Below, one piece after another: positions 48,628-58,339 of a stretch of DNA of 64,000 bases (position 1 is the stretch's first letter; each line of letters begins with the position of its first letter). The position numbers and the translations under genes were made by a program. The notes under the pieces were generated by a model. It was not told where the DNA came from and did no database searches. It saw nothing but the letters and a program-made list of their open reading frames with translations. Source of the DNA: Leptodontidium sp. MPI-SDFR-AT-0119 (taxonomy: Eukaryota > Ascomycota > Leotiomycetes > Helotiales > Leptodontidiaceae). The stretch spans positions 3,038,001 through 3,102,000 of the forward strand of contig JAHLEZ010000004.1 of the NCBI GenBank assembly GCA_020726505.1, given 5' to 3'.

Positions 48628-48906
48628 ATGCCCATTGCTAGGACGTGACGTCGGTCGGCGAGTGCCGCACCACGACTGTTATGATCTTATTGGCTAACAT
48701 ACTTCGGGTTACACAAGGTTTTGGTTTCAGCTCCCGCCAGCCTTGATGTACTTGGGCATCAAGCCAACCACCCCTAAGCATGAAAGTCACAAGATCTACA
48801 GGCCTCTGCGACTGTATCTGGTAGCTAATCTAGCGAAGTTCCCCGTCACTTGGCCGCCCATATCCATCTCGACAGCAAGCCATCAGTCCCAGCCTGGTGG
48901 GTCAGG

Positions 48907-50940
48907 ATGTCAACAACGGAAGCAACTCAGAGAACCTACAGGAAAATTGAAAACACTACCACGTTCCGCGTTCTTCATCTGTATGCCGGCGAAGATGGGG
49001 CAGAGCTATTTGGCAAAGTCAATCACGTGGACCTCAGAAACAAGCCCAAATTTGACGCTTTATCTTATGTCTGGGGAGATGCAACAATGAGCCACCGCTT
49101 ATATGACCCCGACGGTAATTTTTACCCCATCACCAAGAACCTATGGCTCGCCTTGAGCGACCTCAGACGCCGTCCATCAGAACACTCAGAACGCTCCAAA
49201 CAACTTGGACATTATATTCGCCGTGACCGTCCAGATGGTACGATGCTAGTTATATTCGCGGATGGGATCTGTATCAACCAGCGTGATAATAACGAGAAGA
49301 CGCAACAGGTTTCATTGATGGGGAGGATCTATGGACAGGCATCGCGCGTCATTTCTTACATCGGTCCGGCTACGCCTGACACCGCAAATGTCATCCGTAT
49401 CAGCAAGCAAGTCCTATCGCATGCTCTAAAACACTTGAATATACCATTCGAAAGAAGACCAGCAATTGACTGGGACGATATTCTTGCAAAAGCAGAAGTG
49501 CAGCCGATGACAGAATCTCAACGAGAGACTTTCTGGGACCTGCTTCTGCGACCTTGGTCGACACGACTGTGGATTGTGCAGGAATGTTTACTCAGCCGAA
49601 AAATAGAGATGTTTTGCGGTCGTGTACCTGTTGAGCCGTGGTCTTTGTTTCCTGAACTTGCGGCGGCTTTTTATGTCATGGACCCTTTCGATTCCAAATT
49701 CTTCGTCGGCCCTACGAAAACGCTTCCTGCGGCTGGCATTGGCAGGGCTCTGATATCCTTAAGTCTACTGCAAGGACTGAGAGAGAACAGGACCTTTTCC
49801 TATCCTGTATTACTTCGATTGTGTAATATTTTCCGGTCATCAGATCCTCGGGATCAGATATATGCCACGCTCTCGTTGGCGCCTAAAAGCCTTAGCATGA
49901 CTCCAGACTATAACAAAACTGCAAGGGAAGTATATATTGAGGCCACAATTGCAGCTATCGAATCTTCTAAGTCGTTGGATGTTCTTTGCGGCATCGAAAA
50001 TGAACGAGTCCTTGATTTACCATCCTGGGTGCCGGACTGCAGCTCAGAGCCGTTGATGGTCACCGAAACTCTCTCGAGCGTTCGATCTGCTTTTCAAGAT
50101 CATCATGCTAGCAAGGCGACGCTTTTGTCTAAATTATTGATGCATCTCAAGAAACTGATCTCAGCCAAGGAAGCCAATTCGAGCGTGCGGGAAGAGGGGA
50201 AAGCATTATATTCTATTCATTCCAATGCTCAAGTGTTGACCGTTCGGGGCATCGTTGTCGACTCTATCAAAATTCAACCAACTCTTATCCGAAGCGAATG
50301 GGGGCTCACAGTAAATGACTATATAGTCAAGCGAACCCCCGCCACCTTTTCCTGGCTTCTTCGAATGCTGAAATGTGAAGGATACGAAGGTCAATACCCC
50401 ACAGGATGCTCCTACATAGAAGCCATGGTCAGCACGCTCTGGATGGAAAAAGAGACATTCCCAACTGAACTTCTCCATAACGCTGTTCACCCAATCCTCG
50501 TCGGCTGGGTTACCTTCATCCTAGAGGTACTCTCGCATTACCCAGCAGCAAATATATCAGACAACTTCATATGCGATATTGAACTTCCAGAAGATATCAA
50601 CCCACCTGTAATCAATCTCCCGGGAATGGGACCAAATGTGTCTCAAGAGGAGATTCAGGAAGTTTGTCAGGCAGTTGCGATGCGATATGTATTCTTTGTG
50701 ATGAAAATCGCCCAAGCGTGGTCGTTTTGTGAGTCGGAATCGGGATATCTGGGGTACGTTACTAATCGTGCTGGTGCTGGAGACTTGATTGCTGTCATAC
50801 GTGGAGCTCCTGGACAGTTTATTTTGAGGAAGATGGAAGGAGGGTATCAGTTGGTTGGCGAGGCGTATATTTATGGAATCAAGGATATCGAGACCATGAA
50901 ATCGGAAGGTCGGCGTGAAATAGATATTCATCTGATATGA
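48907..50940 (+). CDS. HET-domain (heterokaryon incompatibility) protein
   Basis: An intronless frame of 677 residues from the ATG at 48907; the frame is open further upstream but without an ATG. The HET domain spans about residues 35-230: FDALSYVWGD, then IFADGICINQRDNNEKTQQ with MGRIYGQASRV, and WSTRLWIVQECLLSRK. SSDPRDQIYATLSLAP follows, and near the C-terminus GDLIAVIRGAPGQFILRK...YQLVGEAYIYG, the usual closing block. HET proteins trigger death of fused non-self cells. The gene is intact although it sits between a transposon relic and a degenerate repeat array, a setting common for rapidly evolving recognition genes. Confidence 0.93.
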   Translation: MSTTEATQRTYRKIENTTTFRVLHLYAGEDGAELFGKVNHVDLRNKPKFDALSYVWGDATMSHRLYDPDGNFYPITKNLWLALSDLRRRPSEHSERSKQLGHYIRRDRPDGTMLVIFADGICINQRDNNEKTQQVSLMGRIYGQASRVISYIGPATPDTANVIRISKQVLSHALKHLNIPFERRPAIDWDDILAKAEVQPMTESQRETFWDLLLRPWSTRLWIVQECLLSRKIEMFCGRVPVEPWSLFPELAAAFYVMDPFDSKFFVGPTKTLPAAGIGRALISLSLLQGLRENRTFSYPVLLRLCNIFRSSDPRDQIYATLSLAPKSLSMTPDYNKTAREVYIEATIAAIESSKSLDVLCGIENERVLDLPSWVPDCSSEPLMVTETLSSVRSAFQDHHASKATLLSKLLMHLKKLISAKEANSSVREEGKALYSIHSNAQVLTVRGIVVDSIKIQPTLIRSEWGLTVNDYIVKRTPATFSWLLRMLKCEGYEGQYPTGCSYIEAMVSTLWMEKETFPTELLHNAVHPILVGWVTFILEVLSHYPAANISDNFICDIELPEDINPPVINLPGMGPNVSQEEIQEVCQAVAMRYVFFVMKIAQAWSFCESESGYLGYVTNRAGAGDLIAVIRGAPGQFILRKMEGGYQLVGEAYIYGIKDIETMKSEGRREIDIHLI

Positions 50941-52075
50941 ATTCCCTTGCGTGGGTGGTAGCTACTTTTTGATTTAGAAGTCAAATAATCAAATCGTTCC
51001 CGTAAGGCAAAGATGGCCAGACACCGACCTTAAAGTAGGAGTTCTCTCCTCTTCATTATGCATGAGAGAGATGAACATTATCGTGTTCCCGAGAGCGAGG
51101 GAGATTTAGTAGCTATGTTTGCACAATGAACGGAAAGCCCCCCGTGAGAAGTCTCATTTGGAAAACCGAATTAATTACACTAAATCAAGAAAATTCGACG
51201 GCAAATCCTGACTACTGCCTCTCCCAAGGCAGCCTAGAGGAATCCATGAGTATCCTCTCGTGACAAAGAAACTTCTGTGCTGTCGACTTACTCTATGCTT
51301 GACGTCGAATTCCTTGAGGAATCTCGCATTTCGCTAGTCGCTTGAATAACTCGAAAACATCCTCTAATTGGAATCAGAAGCAGCAGAACAAAACCAGGTC
51401 CGTATACCTGCGAAGAAGAAGAGGGACAGTGGTAGCCCATTTTGAGTAAGAATGATAGAGTGATTTGGTTAAATTTTTATTCGGGTGATCTGTAGATGGC
51501 CTGAGGAGGGGCAATACGGTAACTTAGATGTTGCGTTATCAGGCCTCAAGTAAAGAAAGACTGCGCTTCTCCTTGTGGCGCCTATTGCGATATTGAACTT
51601 TTCCTGCGACAAAAGGACCGCCATATCTTCACTTCATTAACTTCACTATGAATGCTGGGGCTGCGAATCGATCGAATGTAGTGGCCAGACCAACTAGACG
51701 AAGATTTGATGTGGTTTACGAGCGCAGTCGGGAATACAGTTGACGCTGCTGACGCAAACAATTGCTGTAGATCACGCATCCGGAGCAAGGACAGTCGTTC
51801 ACTATCTCACCCGCGGGGGCGTAGACGGACCTCCATACAGGTAAGATCTGCAGGCAAGAAATGGGTTCTAAATAAACTAACTTCGTGGAGATTCATGCAC
51901 TGTGGGCAGCTTTATATATATAGATGAGACACGATATTGGGACTGGGCTATTGAAATTAATGAGGCAGTTGTAAGCAAGATTAATCAGTGGATCAGTCAA
52001 ATTTTCCTCCATCTGAAGAACAATTGCTTTGAAATTCCGACGCGAATACACGAAGTTGCAGAATGTTTTAGCGTT
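50941..52075. other. Intergenic, no gene recognised
   Basis: The 3' flank of the HET gene. It contains a 26-bp segment (51548-51573) that recurs with one mismatch at 61597-61622. No gene seen. Confidence 0.6.
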
Positions 52076-53561
52076 AAATGCGCGTACACTCACCATGGGA
52101 TTGGACAGGAAGGGAAATCCACTGCAATTTGGATCAAGGAAGCTGCTTTATCGAGGTCGTAATGCAGTTGTAAGTGGATTCTGCCAGCGGCTTCACCTCT
52201 TCACAACCGCCAGATATCAAGAGCTTCAAATGCTTCAGAGCCGTCCTCTGCTTCAACCACTTTTTCGACATACTTCTCGCTGTACTTCTTCTACTGTTCA
52301 CTTTGCCCTAAAGTCTTTGTAAGAGGAACACCGCAGCGCGTTTCCCATGTGTTTCCGAGGTAATCCAGACTTACGGAACGACAGAAACGCAAACGCGCTC
52401 CCCATGGCTTGCAGTATTGTGCTTCCGATTGCTCTGTTTCCCCAATGGAACAACTCGAATAGTCTCCCGAGATCACGGTGGTGTGTTACTCGGCACTGTT
52501 CCACTGGCCTCAACCCGAGACACGGGAAATTGCAGAATACTCAGGTCACAAAAGCGCGTAGTCTGGGCACTAGAAAACTCTTCCTAGATTGCTCCTTCTA
52601 CATTTAGAACAATAATATCACTCCCTTGAGATTCCGACGTAGAGATAGCCTCGACCTCTCTCCTCCACTCTCCACAAACGTACAAAACTACTCGACGCCT
52701 CACCAAAAAAGTGCGCCGTCGCAAAAATGTGCTTGATACTTCAAATAATCTTCTATCATTTGGAACAACAGCACCATCCCGAGGTCGTGTTGAAGCCTGA
52801 AGTCATGCAGCCATTTGGGCTAGATTTTGGTGATCCGGGAGTAGGATCGTGAGATGCAAGTCTTGGGCGCATTTACGCGCTGACTCATTCGGTCAGATTA
52901 AAGCAGAAGACATCTACTAGTGATTTTATTTACTAGATAGCATTTGCGAGGTCAATGTCGCTAGAACTCCATAGCGAATACAGGATTCCAGGCAATTTTC
53001 GGTTTCCTAACCTAATTTCAAAACCAAACTACATTTATACGCCCTCTCACCAACAGGACATCAAGAATACATTCTAAACTTCAAATTATATTAATTACAA
53101 TCTTTCCCCGAGGTCATTCGCGGAAGATATCCACTCCGCTGTTTTCAAGGCGCGGGGCTCAACAATCAACTTTCGAGACCCATATCACTTTGCGCGAGCT
53201 CCTCTTTCCAGATTGCAGAGCCAATTGTGTGGCCACTAATTCCTACACGCTTGGACTCCTGTCTGAGATCACGTTCGACAGAAATTTCTGAGTGAAATCG
53301 ACGAATACAGCCAGACCAGCACGTAGGGTGCAATTGCAAAAGCATATTGTATTTGCGCGTATTCTCCGCTTGGGCACCTGGATTAGGATCATCCTTCTTT
53401 AGATTATACGTACTGGATTGGTGCTGTGAGGTCTTGTGCAAGCTAATTGAATCCAGATGCTGATGTTACGGCGATCTTCGACTCCACGATCCAACTTGAT
53501 GTTCCCACGCCATTTGAGCACCCTCAAAGCTTCAGGAAATTTACTCCCAAGATTAAATCAA

Positions 53562-53592
<31 letters not shown>

Positions 53593-55715
53593 TTACTGGT
53601 TCCTTTGTAAACGTGCTATGCATCTTCACACGCTCCCAGCAGCTCTTGAATAGCTTCTCAAGGCTATGGTACAGTTCCCATTACCGGAATATCTGTCTGA
53701 CATCTTATATTCAATGGATTCACAACGCAGCACGACTAGCTTCAGGACCACGATACAATTCCGAAACCACCGTGTGTTTGCGCGCATTGTCGGTCTTAGG
53801 AAATGAAGTTAATAAACTAAATCTTAGTTTGATTTGTTGCTTGCCCGTCTGAGGTCATGTTCAAAAGAAGATCGGATTCGCATCGAGCGCAGCCGCAGCT
53901 CCAGCAACTATCACAAGAAAACTGCCAAGGCATTGTGCATTTTCACACCTTCTTAGCAACTACAAGTCTCTAATAAAAGCTCTGATACAGTTCTCTCCTG
54001 CCAAATATTTGTCCAAGACTTTGTTTCAAAACTGTTAACGTCGAGGCACCAACAGCGCCAGCAGCTATCACGATCACATTCCAAAACTATCATCCATTTG
54101 CGCATGCTCCCAGCTTCACAGATTTAATACGAGAGTCCATACTCTAGTTTCCACGTACTGGAGTCTTCATCCGAGGTCATTTCCATAAGGGATTTATAAC
54201 GAAGCACGAGTGCCGTGAGTAGTACCAGCCGGTGGACATTGAGAGCAATTCAAATTTGCGCCTCGCCCTAGATTCATGGGTTAAAGTGCTACAGCCCAAA
54301 GACCGGTTCAGATTACTAGATTCCTTGCTGGAGGTTCCGTTCGAGAGAAATCGATCGTGTAGCAGCACGTATAGTAAACATTCCGATATAACCCAATCCC
54401 CTAGATGCATTTGCGCGTGCTCCCAGCTTTACAGAATTCATAACTCAATTGCTATAACACTTTAGGTTAACAGGATTTCCCACCCGAGATCATTCTTGTT
54501 GAATTCTCGTACGCAATATTCGTCAGTTGTCACGAAACAGGCTCCACAATATAACGATAACATGTATACGCATTCGCGCGTGATCACCGCTTTAAGGATT
54601 CATTTATAATAGCTACGGGTCATTTTCTTCGTCTCAGATTTCTCTCCCGAGATCATCTTCGGGAGATATCTGTCTTGCTTATTTCTTGCTAGAGAACCCC
54701 GCGGCATGATTACAAGAGAACAACCCATTTGCGCATGTTCTCCTTTGCAAACATAGCGATTTAAACTTATAGAAATGATTTGTACATCTCAGAAATTCTA
54801 CCTGAGGTCCTTGACGTGCGTAATCTTAAAGGACATCGAGGTCAGCGTAAAATCGCTGCCTGTGACATGACCAAAATATTTCAACGCATTTGCGTGTGCT
54901 GTCCGCTCTAGGGACCCTCGATTTGAAGCTGGGAAATGACTTCTACTTTTCAGAGTAATTCTCTGAGGTCATTTGCTTGTGCAGATGTTCGTAAATTTCC
55001 TGATTACTGCTAGACAAACCTCGGTAGTGAAATCACGCAGAAGGTCCGATCGTCGCATGTTCTCAGGCACTCACACCATTACTTGAAATTGGATAAACAA
55101 CCGTTGCGATGCAGATTCCTCACCCGAGCTTTCTACCGTATGCTGGTCTAAACTCATTCCACGGTACCAGCCTCCATGATTCAATTGTAGGCATTAATCA
55201 AATTTGCACTTGCGATCTGTTACACAGATCGCGAATTAAACACTGAAAGATATTTTTGCGTTCTCAGAATTATGATCGAGGTCATTTCGAGGCGTAAATA
55301 TTAATTGAATGACGAAAAGCAGCTCAAACAGCATAGGCGTAATGATGACAACAGCATAACCAATTTGCGCGCCCTTTCCGTTACAAGTATCATTTTTCAG
55401 ACCCCCAATGACAATCGCCGTGTACTAGGCTTGTCCTTCGAGGTCGTTTTCTAAAAGGGTTTCTGATCTTCGGCCCTCCATCCAGTACCCAACCTGCTGC
55501 AACCCGATCACTTTATAGGCTACGGCCCCGTCCCGAAAATTTCTCAGTAGTTTAACACAATATTGGAAGGTTATTCCTGTGCTTAAGAGCCCAGTCATCG
55601 GCCTGGAGCGAGGTGTTTCCCATATCGGTAGATCTAGGTCATCTGAGCACTTCGTAGCTATCTCCGTAAGCGACCTCTGAACCACAATCCACACATGATA
55701 CCAAAATTTCCGGTG
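52076..55715. repeat. Degenerate tandem array with a unit of about 160 bp
   Basis: Two boxes alternate through the segment. Box B resembles CATTTGCGCRTGCTCC and occurs near 53187, 53350, 53511, 53775, 53935, 54095, 54252, 54408, 54571, 54726, 54887, 55049, 55201 and 55362, with weaker copies near 52079, 52389, 52551, 52709, 52869, 53031 and 55701. Box A resembles CYGAGGTCATTT and occurs near 52463, 52772, 53108, 53850, 54173, 54485, 54648, 54803, 54963, 55279 and 55439, about 80 bp after each box B. Box-to-box spacing is mostly 152-163 bp. Weaker similarity lies between the boxes: CTCAGATT before box A, AGATATC after it, and CACGATAACA-like sequence before box B. Unit length is not a multiple of three and no frame is open, so it does not code. 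About 21-23 units. Confidence 0.75.
53562..53589 (+). repeat. Poly-C tract, 28 nt
   Basis: An uninterrupted run of 28 C inside the 160-bp array, near the place where box spacing is irregular. It could mark slippage or an insertion; exact length is uncertain because homopolymers are error-prone in sequencing. Confidence 0.85.
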
Positions 55716-56762
55716 TCTGGAAATCCTTTGGGTAAGAGGAATTGACGCGCTTTTCCCTTGCTGCTGAATAATCCATACGGTCGCGGTTCGGCACCCGAGA
55801 AGAAACTTCACCATTTCTCGAAGCATAAACCTCCAGGCAACGTACCGAGCGTAAATAGAATGTCGTCTTAATTATTGCTAGCTCCAATGGCTCGGAGAAG
55901 CCGTGATTCCTAGCTATAGTAAAGTGCTAGGTGGATGAGTACTTGTACACACATCAACGTCCAACTCACCGCTCATTTCTCTAACAATTGATCTCGGACC
56001 GATGAACCAAGCACAGTTTGGAAGGTTCGTTTACTGTGGCAACTTCTAGCAGCACTAATTTGAGGCGCTTTTCACCTACCGTGGAGCATTCACAGTGCAA
56101 CGTTTCTCTCCTGAACCACCCACTTCGCAACTTCTCCGAGAACAGACCTCAGGACATCTCTCTAAGCATCCAGATACCCTCAATCAATTTACATCGGCGC
56201 TCCTGTGTAGTGAATAAGCGCGCTTTCGAGTTTTTCAGGAGCTATCGAGAGTTTACTACCGCCCTCGCTATTGGAGTAACTATCCGACACACCATTTCAG
56301 CTGCAGCTGACCTCCAGGTATTAAAGCAAGCGCTCGCTTGTTTCCAAGCAGCCCTAAGGGCTCTGTAAGTATCTGAGATAGAAGCTCTTTTTGGTTTTCC
56401 TTAGGATACATACATGTTGGTCGTTTTCCTCTGCCACATCGTCACTTCAAAGGTTCTCCCGTAACTGATCTCTAAACATCAAGGTAATGTCATCTCTGAC
56501 TTCCTCTCAGTCCCATAACTCTGCCCTAAAGCTAACTACACGCGCTTTTTGCGTTTCTGTCGCTTAATCATCCAGGTAGCACGTACACATATAACAGAGA
56601 GTGGCAGAGATCTAAATTACTCAAGCCAGGTGAGTTTGCGCCCGTACCCACATTCCCACAACTGTATTACAATTTTCAGCTCGCGAAGGAAAGCCAGGAT
56701 ACTTAAACACGCCCACCTCTCCACCTCTCCGCATTGGCAGCTTCCCCTTTCTTACTGTTGCA
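55716..56762. other. Intergenic, possible array remnants, no gene recognised
   Basis: The periodic boxes fade beyond about 55.7 kb. Open frames are short. An intron-like segment (donor near 56630) precedes the CorA relic and might belong to its upstream part. Confidence 0.5.
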
Positions 56763-57546
56763 ATGGCCGCGATCGGTATCGAGTCCGCCACCAAAGCTAT
56801 GATCGACGCCGAAGATTTCACACCATTTGATATCCCCGAGAGGCTGCAAGATGACCTTCTCATCAGATATTTTCGAATGCGCTTTGATGAACGAGAAAAG
56901 TTTCTCTCAATTTTGAAGAACATAACGGGCACGGAGCAGCAGCAGAAGAAAATGACCACTTGGCAACTTAAGTTTCGAACAAAGCCGTTCAATTAGGTCT
57001 TTACGGTGGTTACAATTATATTCTTACCGCTGTCTTTCATGAGCTCTGTGTTTGGGATGAATGCTCGAGAGTTCTCGAGTCCTGATGGTGGGAATAGCAT
57101 GTCCTTGAAGGATCAGTTCAAATTGTTGTGTAAGTTAAAATCTATATTCGTCTTCTTCTCACCCTACATTTGGTCGTAAGTACTAATGCTTCACTAGACA
57201 TAGTCCCCATATCTCTCGCGGTTATCGCCGTCTCTACCGCATTAGCATTCTCAGCATGGATGCGTTCCTCTGTCTTCTTCGTCTCTGGTATGATCTGGGC
57301 AACATTTACCGAATATACTTACCTGCGTAGACTTTGGTTTTGGCTTACGAGGGACAAAACTCCGATTAATCTGCAGCATAGTCAACAAACGCTTTCGCGG
57401 AGAATTTATACAAGGCAAGATAGGAAGCGGGAGGCAAGGGTTTAGGAAAGGAAAACAATGAAGTTGGTGGAGATCGGTGATCATAGAGCAAAGTCTTTGG
57501 GGGCCTTCGGGAGGAGGAAGACCGGTGAGGGGCTGCCGCCTGTTTA
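56763..57546 (+). pseudogene. CorA-like Mg2+ transporter-domain gene, internally deleted copy
   Basis: The first 78 codons (MAAIGIESATKAMIDAEDF...DIPERLQDDLLIRYFRMRF) match the N-terminal part of the neighbouring CorA-like gene, and end in a stop at 56996. Immediately after, another frame encodes the CorA membrane end: FLPLSFMSSVFGMNAREF with the GMN motif, an intron (from about 57131 to the CTAG before 57198), then a second hydrophobic helix, EYTYLRRLWFW and the terminal GRRKTGEGLPPV (stop at 57546). The whole central part, over 600 residues in the other copy, is missing. A product is unlikely. It is a deletion derivative of a duplicated gene. Confidence 0.75.
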
Positions 57547-58339
57547 ATGTTGGATACGGCCATACAGACGAAAAATGACTACGAGACTACCAAATATGTT
57601 TTTTACGACAACAAATCTGGCAATGTATGGAGAAGGTCGGCGAGGAGAGCCACAATCCCTTGCTGACGCATATGCAACAATTTATCCAGCCCAATCTTTA
57701 CAGACAGCCACCAATGTCTCACATTCTGAGAGGAGACACTGAACAAGCCAATAACGAGCGTGGCTTGGCTTGGATACTCAAAGGGCAAGCTGCACGCAGC
57801 CGAATGAAGCGGGTTCTCCACGAGTTCTCCACGGGTTCTGCACCCGAGACCAATTTCAGATGAAGTCACAAGTCTAAGGGCATTGTTCGTGTTGCTAAGC
57901 GTTCGAAGCTTTCGAAACGTTTTTGCAATGCTTTTGGCATTCTTCTAGTTCTTCGATTGCACGCAACTGGCCTCCGACCCCAGTCTAGCCTTGCATTTTC
58001 AGCTCCCCAAAGCTTACAAATGTGTTTATTCCACCACCTCAGCTCGCAAATCGGTCCTGTCACATCTTGCGTTTTTTGCAAGGGTCGTACACACTAATAT
58101 CTGAAGAATTTCATTTCATTGGCCAATGTCAAGAAAGCTGGAGGCCATCCTCGTCCCGTCATCCATTTCGAGAAATTTGAGCCGCAATCCCCATTATTTG
58201 GCGGTGATAAGGGCCATGGCCCGTCCCGACTTAGCAGAGGGTGGGACGCCAGGGCTATTAAACAAGGCTGTCTCCCAGATTTGTTACACTCGAATGTTCA
58301 TTGTTGAATGCGTGTACGAATACAATAGTTCCAAGAGTC
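57547..58339. other. Intergenic, no gene recognised
   Basis: Lies between the two CorA-like copies. Short open frames on both strands, nothing recognised; it may contain unrecognised 5' sequence of the second copy. Confidence 0.5.

Noticed and set aside
48850..48906. N-terminal extension of the second HET protein from 48850
   Set aside because: The codon at 48850 is TTG. The first ATG in frame is 48907, just before the region resembling other HET proteins.
54173..54182. Box A contains AGGTCA, the nuclear-receptor half-site
   Set aside because: Fungi lack that receptor family, so the match is taken as coincidence.
54177..54410. Minus-strand open frame within the 160-bp array, and similar frames at 53166-53441 and 55425-55826
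   Set aside because: They span box A and box B of neighbouring units, stop after one or two units, and the period is not a multiple of three; chance openings in a non-coding array.
52076..55715. CRISPR-like array
   Set aside because: The regularity is superficial: repeats are diverged, spacers are not unique fixed-length units, and the host is a eukaryote.
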